This document shows positions 9,092-16,903 of a stretch of 64,000 bases of DNA, piece after piece. This DNA comes from Pseudomonadota bacterium. GTDB taxonomy: Bacteria > Myxococcota_A > Polyangia > Polyangiales > Polyangiaceae. Made by a program: the position numbers and the translations under genes. The first letter of the stretch is position 1. Each line of letters begins with the position of its first letter. The notes under the pieces are model-generated. The model was given only the letters and a program-made list of their open reading frames with translations, was not told where the DNA came from and made no database searches. The stretch covers positions 62,001 to 126,000 of the forward strand of contig JAEXCN010000053.1 in the NCBI GenBank assembly GCA_023402175.1, in the 5' to 3' direction.

Positions 9092-9989
9092 TCGCCACCG
9101 CGCGCCGCACGAGCGCACGGAACGCCACCACTGCCGGGTCGGCGTGCGTGCGCTCGTGCCAGCAGAGCGCCATTTCGATCGTGTGCATCGGCAGGGGGCC
9201 AGTCACGGCGCGGAGGCCCCACTTCGCGCCCTGGACGGCGTGAAGCGACGCCGGCACCGTCGTCACCAGATCGCTCGACGCGACGACGGTCGCCGCGGCC
9301 GCGAAGGAAGGGACCGTCATCACGACTACGCGCGGAACGTCTGCTCGCGCGTAGGCGACTGCAATGGGATCGCGGAGGCTCCTCCCCGGCAGCATCTCCA
9401 CGCGTACGTGACGGAGCGTTCCGAGCTCACGGCGGGAGACTCGCTTGCGGGCGGCCGGGTGGCTTCGCCGCGCGACGAGGACGGTCTGCTCCTCGAACAA
9501 CGCCTCGACGTGCAGCCCGGGGCCCTTGGCAGGCTTCCCGAGATGGAGGTCGACCTCGGACGACGTCAAATCGCCGAGCGAGATGAGGGAGTCGATCCCG
9601 ATCACGCGAAGGTGCGCAAGCGGCATCTCGCGCGCCATCGCCGCCGCGATGCGCGGAACCCACGTGACCTGACCCGCGTCGGCGACGGCGAGCGTGAACA
9701 TCCGCGTGCAGCTCGCGGCGTCGAAGCGTGAGGATTGGAGCGCTTGTTCGAGCTCCTGGATCGCACGCGCGATCGCAGGAGCGAGCTCCATCGCTCGCGG
9801 TGTCGGAACGATGCCGCGGCCTTTCCGCGTCACGAGCGGATCTGCGAGCACGTCACGCAGTCGAGCGAGCGCGTTGCTGACGGCCGAAGGCGTCACGTGA
9901 AGACGCCGGGCCGCGCGCGCGACGTTGCGCTCTGCGAGCACCGTATGCAGGACGAACAGCAGGTTGAGATCGATCGATCCAATGCTCAC
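9081..9989 (-). CDS. LysR-family transcriptional regulator
   Basis: 302 residues from GTG 9989. The N-terminus carries the helix-turn-helix ([20 protein letters not shown], then [17 protein letters not shown]), followed by a PBP-like effector domain. The sequence resembles the NodD/LinR-like branch with [17 protein letters not shown]. It is divergent from the haloalkane dehalogenase gene with only 67 bp between the starts, the classic LysR/target geometry, so it probably regulates that gene. Its 3' end overlaps kbl by 11 bp. Confidence 0.88.
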   Translation of the reverse strand: MSIGSIDLNLLFVLHTVLAERNVARAARRLHVTPSAVSNALARLRDVLADPLVTRKGRGIVPTPRAMELAPAIARAIQELEQALQSSRFDAASCTRMFTLAVADAGQVTWVPRIAAAMAREMPLAHLRVIGIDSLISLGDLTSSEVDLHLGKPAKGPGLHVEALFEEQTVLVARRSHPAARKRVSRRELGTLRHVRVEMLPGRSLRDPIAVAYARADVPRVVVMTVPSFAAAATVVASSDLVTTVPASLHAVQGAKWGLRAVTGPLPMHTIEMALCWHERTHADPAVVAFRALVRRAVATTT

Positions 9990-10056
9990 GGACCGTGAGC
10001 TTACAGATCAAGAATCATCACTTCCAGGAACGTGGTCCCAGAGCCAGATTCTCGGC

Positions 10057-11010
10057 GTGCACAGATGGCCGTTCCTCTTCGCCGCGGTCCTCGCGATCGC
10101 GTGCCAGGCCTCGTCGTCCCAACCTCGGAGCATTCCCATGGCATCGACCAACATTCGTGAGCTCGCCGTCCTCGACACGTTCATCTCGTATCGCGAGACT
10201 GGTGACGGCTCGCCGATCGTCTTCCTCCACGGAAACCCGACGTCGTCGCACGTCTGGCGAAACGTCATCCCCAACGTCGAGCGCGGGCGGCGGCTCGCGC
10301 TCGATCTCGTCGGAATGGGCCGCTCCGGCAAGCCGGAAGGCGCTTACCGCTTCGGTGACCATGCTCGCTACCTCGACGCGTGGTTCGCGAAGCTCGGTCT
10401 GCGCGATGTCGTGCTCGTCGGCTACGACTGGGGCGGCGTCCTCGCGATCGACTGGGCATCGCATCACCCCGATCGCGTGCGCGGCGTCGTCGTGTTCGAG
10501 ACGTTCCTCCGCGCGATGCACTGGAGCGACTGGCCGCCCGCCGGAGCGGAGCTGTTCCGTGCGCTGCGCACGCCGGGCATCGGCGAGAAGCTCGTTCTCG
10601 AAGAAAACGCCTTCCTCGCGCGCTCACTCGAGCACGGCGTGAAGCGCGGGCTCGCCCAGAGTGATCGTGACGTGTACTACGCTCCGTTCCCGAATCCGGC
10701 ATCGCGACGGCCGATGTTGCAGTGGCCTCGCGAGATCCCGATCGACGGTGAGCCCGCGGACGTAGCGGCGGTCATCACGCGTAACCGTGAGTGGCTCGCG
10801 GAAAGTCCGGTGCCCAAGCTGCTCCTCACGTTCGACGGGACGGGACTCAGCAACTCACCCGATGTCGTCGACTGGGCGCGAACATCGATCCCGAACATCG
10901 ACATCGTGCCCCTCGGCCCCGCGGGGCACCACGCTCCTGAAGATGCGCCCGGTGCAATCGCGAGCGCGCTGACGAGCTGGATCGATCGCCACGCGCTCGC
11001 GACGCGCTGA
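10057..11010 (+). CDS. Haloalkane dehalogenase (subfamily II), predicted lipoprotein
   Basis: 317 residues if GTG 10057 is used, or 290 from ATG 10138. The alpha/beta hydrolase residues of DhaA/LinB-type enzymes are all visible (numbering from the GTG): halide-binding Asn in HGNPTSSH, nucleophile Asp124 and halide-binding Trp in GYDWGG, catalytic Glu148 in VVFETF, and His291 in GHHAPED. The enzyme hydrolyses carbon-halogen bonds to alcohol plus halide. The 27-residue extension encoded upstream reads as a lipoprotein signal (WPFLFAAVLAIAC), unusual for this normally cytoplasmic family. A divergent LysR gene probably controls it. Confidence 0.85.
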   Translation: MHRWPFLFAAVLAIACQASSSQPRSIPMASTNIRELAVLDTFISYRETGDGSPIVFLHGNPTSSHVWRNVIPNVERGRRLALDLVGMGRSGKPEGAYRFGDHARYLDAWFAKLGLRDVVLVGYDWGGVLAIDWASHHPDRVRGVVVFETFLRAMHWSDWPPAGAELFRALRTPGIGEKLVLEENAFLARSLEHGVKRGLAQSDRDVYYAPFPNPASRRPMLQWPREIPIDGEPADVAAVITRNREWLAESPVPKLLLTFDGTGLSNSPDVVDWARTSIPNIDIVPLGPAGHHAPEDAPGAIASALTSWIDRHALATR

Positions 11011-11055
11011 CGCTCGCGTCATGGTGATTCCATGCGCGGCCTCGGCTGATCGCGC

Positions 11056-11091
11056 GACGCGCCGTCAGAACGAGACGCGCCGTCAGAACGA
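11056..11091. repeat. Perfect 18-bp tandem duplication at a gene end
   Basis: Two exact copies of GACGCGCCGTCAGAACGA lie end to end. On the minus strand they contain the last codons of the PEGA-protein gene (TCG TTC TGA), so the stop codon and three following codons are duplicated in frame. Confidence 0.9.
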
Positions 11092-11811
11092 GAAGCCGCG
11101 CACGCGGATCGGTGTCGGATCGAAGGAGCCCCGCTCGGGCGCCTTCTCCGTCCTCAGCGCGACGATCGCGAGCGCCGCTCCGCCGGCGGCGACCGCGCCG
11201 ACGGCGGTCCAGAACCACCATCGCGACGTGAGCGAGGAGGCTTCACCGCTCCGCGCTCGCTTCCGTTCGAGCTGCGCGTCGACCTCGATGGTGGTGCCTC
11301 CCGGCAGGACGATCTCGCGCGTGAAGGGCTCGTAGCCGTCGGCCTCGACACGGATCGACGCTTCCCCTGCGCGTGCGAGGAGGGGGCGGTCACGCTCGAC
11401 GGGCCCGAGGGCCTTGCCGCGCACGTAGAGCCGCGCCGCGGAGGCGTTGGTCCTCACCTTGATCGTCGCGGTGCGTGCGCGCAGATCGGCGCTGAGCTCT
11501 TCGAGCTTCGGCACCTTCGCGCGGACGTCGGGAGGAGCCTCGCGCGCAAACGCTTCGAGCTTGTCGAGCGCCTCGGGATATTCCCCCATCGATTCGAGCG
11601 CGCGCGCTTGGTTGTAGAGGAGCGCCGGGTCGGAGGTCTCCGCGTACGCGCGCTTGTAGAGATCGTACGCGTCCGCGTAGCGGCCTCGATCGAACAGGCT
11701 GTCGGCCTCCGCCTTCAGCGCAGCAGAGTCGTCGCGCGGATCTGCAGCGGGCGCAGCGTGCACGGAGAGCACGGCGGCGAACAACGTTCCGGCGACGAGG
11801 AGACGTCTCAT
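11083..11811 (-). CDS. TPR and PEGA-domain exported membrane protein
   Basis: 242 residues from ATG 11811. A signal peptide (LLVAGTLFAAVLSVHAAPA) is followed by TPR-like helices (ADSLFDRGRYADAYDLYKR, then DPALLYNQARALESMGEY), then a PEGA domain (RLYVRGKALGPVE, then ASIRVEADGYEPFTREIVL), and a membrane helix near 195-218 (WWFWTAVGAVAAGGAAL). PEGA modules are carbohydrate- or surface-layer-associated in family descriptions. It starts 3 bp after the stop of the Cys-rich protein gene, so the two form a pair, divergent from the Ser/Thr kinase. Its stop lies in a tandem duplication. Confidence 0.8.
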   Translation of the reverse strand: MRRLLVAGTLFAAVLSVHAAPAADPRDDSAALKAEADSLFDRGRYADAYDLYKRAYAETSDPALLYNQARALESMGEYPEALDKLEAFAREAPPDVRAKVPKLEELSADLRARTATIKVRTNASAARLYVRGKALGPVERDRPLLARAGEASIRVEADGYEPFTREIVLPGGTTIEVDAQLERKRARSGEASSLTSRWWFWTAVGAVAAGGAALAIVALRTEKAPERGSFDPTPIRVRGFSF

Positions 11812-11814
11812 CGG

Positions 11815-12759
11815 TCAGTCACACTGGCCGGTGCACTGGAAGCCGTCCGGCATCGTGCAGGAGCCTTGGTTGCAGCAGAACACGGTTTGTGAGTCGCATC
11901 GGTCCGCAGAACAGGTCACGGTGCACGGACCCTTGCACGAGCAGAGGACGGGACCCTTGCACGCGCTTCGCGACGCACAGTCGACCTTGCAAGAGGTTGC
12001 ATCCCGGCAGCGAATGCCGAGCTTGCCTCTGCATGCGCCGTCGACCTTGCAATGGACCTCGCACGACGAGGCAGCGCCGCAGTCGACGTCCTCGCACGCC
12101 TCCGGCGTGTTGCAGTTGATCACGCAAGGCAGCCCGGGCTGACACGGCATCACTTTGCATTGCCTTGGCGCATCGCACTCGAAGGTGCAGCCGCTGCCGG
12201 TGCAGCTCGTGCCGGCATCGTCGAGAGGGCTCGCGTCGGCGAGGCCACCGTCCGCCGCGGGAGCTGCGCCGTTCGGAAGGTCGACGCAGTTGCCCGTGAG
12301 CGGATCGCACGATTCGCCCGCGCCGCACACGACGCGCTGACACGTGAGGCTCATCACCACCGAGACGTGGACGATCTCGTTCGGCACGAAGCGCGCTCGA
12401 CGGCGCGCGACGATGCAGCCCTCGTCTCCTTCGCGACAGGTGCTCGCCGGCTTGTCGAGACCGCTGACGATCCGAAGAACGACCTCTTTGTCGTCCGCGC
12501 CGTCAGGGACGAGGACGACCTTACCGATCTGCGGAGGAGAGACGCAGCCAACACGGCTCGCATCGCTGACGCTCTTCGCCGCAAGAGCAGACTCATCCGT
12601 CGCTACCGTCACGTCGGTGCTGTGGAGCCGCGCGCACTGATCGGACTCGATCTCGACGACGATCTGCGTGGGCGTTCGGCAGCCCGTGCTGGCGGTGACC
12701 GTGGGAACGATTCCCCAGACCGCGAGCGCGAGCCGCGTGCGCACGCGCGGCAACTGCAT
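11815..12759 (-). CDS. Cys-rich secreted or lipid-anchored protein
   Basis: 314 residues from ATG 12759; a start 22 codons upstream exists but gives a worse signal. The signal segment is ALAVWGIVPTVTASTGC, a lipobox-like end. Residues 20-150 form a domain with four Cys (VVEIESDQC, CREGDEGCIVARR), similar to the metallo-domain that precedes Cys-rich tails in other Polyangia proteins. An Ala/Asp linker follows. The last 120 residues carry a Cys every 5-8 residues (CKVMPCQPGLPC, CNTPEACEDVDC), probably disulfide-linked. It heads a two-gene unit with the PEGA protein. Ligand and role unknown. Confidence 0.7.
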   Translation of the reverse strand: MQLPRVRTRLALAVWGIVPTVTASTGCRTPTQIVVEIESDQCARLHSTDVTVATDESALAAKSVSDASRVGCVSPPQIGKVVLVPDGADDKEVVLRIVSGLDKPASTCREGDEGCIVARRRARFVPNEIVHVSVVMSLTCQRVVCGAGESCDPLTGNCVDLPNGAAPAADGGLADASPLDDAGTSCTGSGCTFECDAPRQCKVMPCQPGLPCVINCNTPEACEDVDCGAASSCEVHCKVDGACRGKLGIRCRDATSCKVDCASRSACKGPVLCSCKGPCTVTCSADRCDSQTVFCCNQGSCTMPDGFQCTGQCD

Positions 12760-12828
12760 GCCGACGACGATACTCGCCCCGGAGTGCTTCGGTCGAGGAC
12801 CCATCATGCACGAGCTGGATTGCACGCT

Positions 12829-12844
12829 GAGGACGCGCGTCCTC
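12829..12844. promoter_or_regulatory. 16-bp perfect palindrome between divergent genes
   Basis: GAGGACGCGCGTCCTC is a perfect 16-bp palindrome in the 175-bp region between the Cys-rich gene and the Ser/Thr kinase gene. A symmetric operator for a dimeric regulator is the simplest reading; no known consensus is matched. Confidence 0.45.
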
Positions 12845-12934
12845 GACGACGACTACGCGGCGCGTGGTAGGTGCGTGTTCCAGCGCACGCGTTGTTGAAG
12901 CGAGCGACTGGATGACTAGACTTCGGACGCACGC

Positions 12935-14206
12935 ATGACCTCGCCCGTCCCGACGCTTCCGCAGGTCGGAGAAACGATCGCCGAGAAGTACCGCATCGTG
13001 CGCGTGATCGCCGAAGGCGGCATGGGCGTCGTCTACGAGTGCATGCACAAGCGCCTCGGACAGCGCTTCGCGATCAAGGTCCTGTACCCGCACTACTCGA
13101 CGAATCTGGACATCATCACGCGCTTCGATCGAGAAGGCCGGATCGCCTCGCGCCTCGAGGGCCTCAACTCGGCACGCGTGTTCGACATCGACGCGATGCC
13201 GAACGGCATGCTGTTCCTCGTGATGGAGCTCCTCTCGGGGCACGACCTCGAGGCGGAGCTGCACAACAAGAAGAGCCTGGACGTGACGGAGGTCGCGGAC
13301 ATCGTCTCGCAAGCAGCGATGGGCATGCGCGAGGCGCACGAGCTCGGCGTCGTCCATCGTGATCTCAAGCCGGCCAACCTCTTTCTCGCGCGCGTTCCGG
13401 GGAGCGAGCGGCACATCGTGAAGGTCCTCGACTTCGGGATCTCTCGCGTGATGCACGACAGCGAGAACCGCATCACGTCCGATCACGCGCAGCTCGGGAC
13501 GGCGCTCTACATGTCTCCCGAGCAGATCCGCTGCGCAGCGGACGTCGACGGCCGAACGGATATCTGGGCGCTCGGCGTGATCATGTACGAGCTGCTCACC
13601 GGCACACCGCCGTTCTCGGGTCAGATCACGGACGTCCTCGTGCAGGTCGCGACCGCCGAGATCGTCCCGCCTCGGCAGCATCGTCCCGACATCCCCGAGG
13701 AGCTCGAACGCGTCATCATGCGTGCGCTCGAGCGCGATCTCGACGCGCGCTTCCAGACGATGGCCGATCTCGTCGAGGCGCTCGGTCCATGGATGCCGGC
13801 CGAGAGCGTCGAGTCGCTCGCGATGCGCATCCCGCGACAGCCGCCGCCGACGCTCGTCGAAGACGATCCGCTTCCGCTGACGACGACGCGGAAGAAGCGC
13901 TTCGCCGCCTTCGGAGCGACGGCAGCGGTCGTGGTGCTCGTCGGGATCCTCGGCGTCGTCGGTCTGACTGCGCGCGCGAGAGCCGGCGAACACGCGCCCG
14001 CTGCTGCACGCATCGACGAGGCGATGCCCGTTGCCGCTCCGTCCGTCGAAGTGCCGGTCGTCGCTCCGTCACCGGTCGCGACGAATGCCGCCGCGGCCGC
14101 TCCGACGAGCGAGGCTCCGCCGCCGGCCGCACGCGTGATCCGCAGGCCTGCTCGCCCGACGAGGACGCCCCCCGCGGCTGCGACGGTGAATCCGCGGCGC
14201 CTCTGA
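12935..14206 (+). CDS. Ser/Thr protein kinase with one membrane helix
   Basis: 423 residues. The kinase domain spans about residues 18-285: Gly loop EGGMGVVYE (27-35), ATP-binding Lys48 in AIKV, catalytic HRDLKPAN (from 141), DFG (from 166), GTALYMSPEQ activation/APE segment and DIWALGV. A basic stop sequence precedes a membrane helix near 323-346. The extracytoplasmic tail is only about 75 residues, Pro/Ala-rich and without PASTA or other sensor domains. It phosphorylates Ser/Thr of unknown partners. It is divergent from the Cys-rich/PEGA pair. Confidence 0.93.
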   Translation: MTSPVPTLPQVGETIAEKYRIVRVIAEGGMGVVYECMHKRLGQRFAIKVLYPHYSTNLDIITRFDREGRIASRLEGLNSARVFDIDAMPNGMLFLVMELLSGHDLEAELHNKKSLDVTEVADIVSQAAMGMREAHELGVVHRDLKPANLFLARVPGSERHIVKVLDFGISRVMHDSENRITSDHAQLGTALYMSPEQIRCAADVDGRTDIWALGVIMYELLTGTPPFSGQITDVLVQVATAEIVPPRQHRPDIPEELERVIMRALERDLDARFQTMADLVEALGPWMPAESVESLAMRIPRQPPPTLVEDDPLPLTTTRKKRFAAFGATAAVVVLVGILGVVGLTARARAGEHAPAAARIDEAMPVAAPSVEVPVVAPSPVATNAAAAAPTSEAPPPAARVIRRPARPTRTPPAAATVNPRRL

Positions 14207-14207
14207 T

Positions 14208-14243
14208 CCTTCGTCTCCTTCGTCTCCTTCGTCTCCTTCGTCG
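14208..14243. repeat. 9-bp x 4 tandem repeat
   Basis: Four consecutive copies of CCTTCGTCT (the last ends in G) fill the 43-bp gap between the convergent Ser/Thr kinase and tyrA genes. Simple-sequence slippage is likely; no function is seen. Confidence 0.85.
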
Positions 14244-14249
14244 ACGCGA

Positions 14250-15389
14250 TCAGCCGCGCCGGACGAGCTCCTCGAGGATCGCGTCCGATTGCTTCTTCGC
14301 CCACGTGGCGAAGTCCTGCATGTACGTCGAGACCTGCCGGAAGCGGCGAATGATGGACTCGCGATCGCCCATCGCGACGGCGCGCGCGAAGTGTCCGGCC
14401 TCTTGCTCGAACACGCTCGAGAGCTTCGAGGCAGCCTCGTTTGCGGTCAGGATGTCCGCATACAGCTCCGCGCGTTGCGAGAAGAGCCGTCCGATCAATG
14501 CGAGCTCCGTCCGGTAGATCGGGCTCGCGAACTGGAGGCTACGACCGAGATCGGCCCCGAGGCGCTCGAGGACGGAGCCGAGCACCATCGTCTTCTCGTG
14601 GATGAGCACCTGGATCAGCGCCATCTGCGCATCGTGCTCCTCCGCCGTCGCTTCGATCGTCTCGGCGCCGAACGTCTCGTACATCTTCTTCACGCGGGCG
14701 AAGCCAGCTTCCCCGCGGCCACGACAGAGCACGACCTTCTGGCGATCGAAATCGACGCCGTGCGGACCGAACATCGGGTGTGTCCCGACGACGTCGACCG
14801 TGCTCGGCGTGCTCTCGAGCATCGCGGCGAGCGGCTGCCGTTTGATCGATGTGATGTCCATCAGGCATGCGCCGGGCCGGACGTTCGGGCCGACCTTGCG
14901 CGCGAGGTCGACGGTGGCGGCGATCGGAACCGCGAGGACGACGAGATCATGCGAGGCCGCGACCTCCGCAGGTGAGCGACCCTCCTCGAGACCGGTCGTC
15001 TCGACGTCGTAACCGGCGGAGCGAAGCACCTTCGCCATGAAGGCGCCCATTCCCTGCGTGCCGCCGATGACGCCGACGGAGAGCTTCTGGCTGCTCGCCT
15101 GGAGGAAACGCCGCTGATCGAGACGCGAGGCCGCGAACAGGGTCGCGAAGACGTCGCGTACGACGTCCTCCGGGAGCCCCGCGTCTGCCGCCTTCGCGAG
15201 CAGCACGTCGAGCAGCGCTCCTTCACGCTCGCGGTCGAACGAGGGCAAGTCCTTCTCCGCCTTGTACTTCGCGACCTCGCGGATGAGCCTCATGCGCTCG
15301 GCGAGGAGGCGCACGAGCTCGGTGTCTTTCTCGGCGAGCTCGTTGCGCAGGGTCGCAAGGTCTCTGGTGGGCTCGGTGCGTTCCGCCAT
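14250..15389 (-). CDS. tyrA: Bifunctional chorismate mutase / prephenate dehydrogenase
   Basis: 379 residues from ATG 15389, close to E. coli TyrA. Residues 5-90 form an AroQ-type chorismate mutase (LRNELAEKDTELVRLLAERM, then VAKYKAEKDLPSFDRERE). Residues from about 102 form the NAD-dependent prephenate dehydrogenase: SVGVIGGTQGMG nucleotide loop, DITSIKRQ, and GTHPMFGPHG, which holds the His expected near the substrate. The enzyme converts chorismate to 4-hydroxyphenylpyruvate in tyrosine synthesis. No C-terminal ACT domain is seen, as in the E. coli type. It is a monocistronic gene, convergent with the kinase. Confidence 0.93.
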   Translation of the reverse strand: MAERTEPTRDLATLRNELAEKDTELVRLLAERMRLIREVAKYKAEKDLPSFDREREGALLDVLLAKAADAGLPEDVVRDVFATLFAASRLDQRRFLQASSQKLSVGVIGGTQGMGAFMAKVLRSAGYDVETTGLEEGRSPAEVAASHDLVVLAVPIAATVDLARKVGPNVRPGACLMDITSIKRQPLAAMLESTPSTVDVVGTHPMFGPHGVDFDRQKVVLCRGRGEAGFARVKKMYETFGAETIEATAEEHDAQMALIQVLIHEKTMVLGSVLERLGADLGRSLQFASPIYRTELALIGRLFSQRAELYADILTANEAASKLSSVFEQEAGHFARAVAMGDRESIIRRFRQVSTYMQDFATWAKKQSDAILEELVRRG

Positions 15390-15537
15390 CGAGGCCTACT
15401 GTACGCGCCAGTCGAGACCGTACAAGGAGAGGAGGAGAGCGCCGACCATCGAGCGCGCGAGAAGGGTGACGAGCGGACAGCGCGAGCGATAGAGCCCGCT
15501 TGCTCTTCCTTCGCGAGGTTTTCGGCGCTGGAGGTCT

Positions 15538-16203
15538 GTGCAATTCTTCGCGCGGCCAGTGACCGATATCGACGTCCACATCTTCCGGCTCCTTCACGAC
15601 GCGCTCTCCGGCGCATGGCTCTGGCCGATGGCGATCCTCAGCGTGATCGGCGGAGGATGGGGAGCGGTCGGCGTCGTCCCGCTGCTCGCCTCGGTGCGGA
15701 CGCGCCGGTTTGCGACGTCGCTCGCTGCGGTGCTCGGCGTGACTGCCGTGCTCGTGTTCGTGCTCAAGCGGATCGTCGCGCGCGTGCGTCCGTGCGGCTG
15801 CCTCGCGGATGTGAAGGCGCGCGTGTTCGACGCGCCGACCGACTTCTCGTTTCCGAGCGGCCACTCCGCCGGCAGCTTCGCGTTCGCGGTGTTCGTCGCG
15901 GTCGTGCTCGTGAGCTCGAGCCGCGGGCACGCAGGAGCGCGCGAGCGATGGACTCGTCGCGGCGTGGCCGTGCTCATGTTGGTCCTTGCGATCGGCGTTG
16001 GCTTCTCGCGGATCGCGCTCGGCGTCCATTTCCCGGGCGACGTGCTCGCGGGCGCGATCGTCGGCAGCACGGTCGCGCTGATCGGTGCACGCCTCCACCT
16101 CCGAGGCGGCGTCGTCCCGTCCTCGGCGTCCTCTTCGTACGCTTCGTTCGGAGCCGGCGGCGGTCCGGATGCGGCGGAGGGCCCAGCCGAGAACTCGCCG
16201 TAA
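15538..16203 (+). CDS. PAP2-family membrane phosphatase
   Basis: 221 residues from GTG 15538; a GGAGG lies close upstream, and GTG 15559 is an alternative. The three PAP2 motifs are present: KRIVARVRP, FPSGHS and SRIALGVHFPGD. About five hydrophobic segments span the membrane. Members dephosphorylate lipid phosphates such as phosphatidic acid or undecaprenyl pyrophosphate (family knowledge). The Pro/Ser/Ala-rich tail of about 35 residues after the last helix is not conserved. It stands alone, divergent from tyrA. Confidence 0.87.
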   Translation: MQFFARPVTDIDVHIFRLLHDALSGAWLWPMAILSVIGGGWGAVGVVPLLASVRTRRFATSLAAVLGVTAVLVFVLKRIVARVRPCGCLADVKARVFDAPTDFSFPSGHSAGSFAFAVFVAVVLVSSSRGHAGARERWTRRGVAVLMLVLAIGVGFSRIALGVHFPGDVLAGAIVGSTVALIGARLHLRGGVVPSSASSSYASFGAGGGPDAAEGPAENSP

Positions 16204-16264
16204 CCGCGTGCATTCTGCGGCTGTGCTTGCGTGGGGCCTCCCTTCCAGGTCAGACTACGCCGCG

Positions 16265-16651
16265 TTGAACCGGCGAAAGCTCCTGAGCGCGCTCCTTGCC
16301 GTCGCGACCTTCGCGGTCGTGTGGCTGGTCGTGTCTCCTGCGAGCGCAATGGCGCCGGTGTGCGATCCGCGTGGTGCGGTTGGCTTCGCCCCGCCGCCGC
16401 AGATCCAGGATCTGGAGCTCTCGCTCGACATTCCTGCGGACTGCTTCGACGTGAACCCGCTCGAGACGAAGAACTACGTCCCGGGGCATGGTGTTCAGGT
16501 CGAAACGTCGCCTTCGCAGGAGCCCTTAGCACAGGCCGACCTCGTCGTGCTCGGGCTGGAATTCGCAGAACGGCTGCCCGTTCGAGAGCAAGAGGAGGCC
16601 CGGCCCCCGCCGGGATTCCGCATGTCTCTCGATCGACCGCCGCGCGTCTGA
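16265..16651 (+). CDS. Small exported protein of unknown function
   Basis: 128 residues from TTG 16265; a GTG at 16208 is the alternative. A clear signal peptide (LLSALLAVATFAVVWLVVSPASA) precedes a mature part of about 100 residues with Cys pairs (APVCDPR and DCFDVNPLE) and the segment PPPQIQDLELSLDIPADC. No family recognised. It follows the PAP2 gene by 61 bp on the same strand and may be co-transcribed with it. Confidence 0.5.
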   Translation: MNRRKLLSALLAVATFAVVWLVVSPASAMAPVCDPRGAVGFAPPPQIQDLELSLDIPADCFDVNPLETKNYVPGHGVQVETSPSQEPLAQADLVVLGLEFAERLPVREQEEARPPPGFRMSLDRPPRV

Positions 16652-16903
16652 CGCACGCCGACGCTTCGCTCGTCCGTGGGCGCTCACCGCGATCCATGAC
16701 GACGTGGGATTGATCTATCGATCGATCCGGCTAGCGTGCCCGATCTCCCTCACGGTCGATCGAGCGCGAGCGGAGCGCCTCTTCGGCGTGCACCTCGTCT
16801 CTCGGGTTTCCGCGCACGCTCGCCCTGAATGGCGACGTGAACGTCCCCGTCCGGAGCGACGCGCGCGATCGTTGCAGTATGCATTTATCTCTGGAAGGCA
16901 ACC

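Noticed and set aside
16085..16264. N-terminal extension of the small exported protein
   Set aside because: The longer frame runs through the PAP2 gene end and has no signal peptide at its start; TTG 16265 (or GTG 16208) is preferred.
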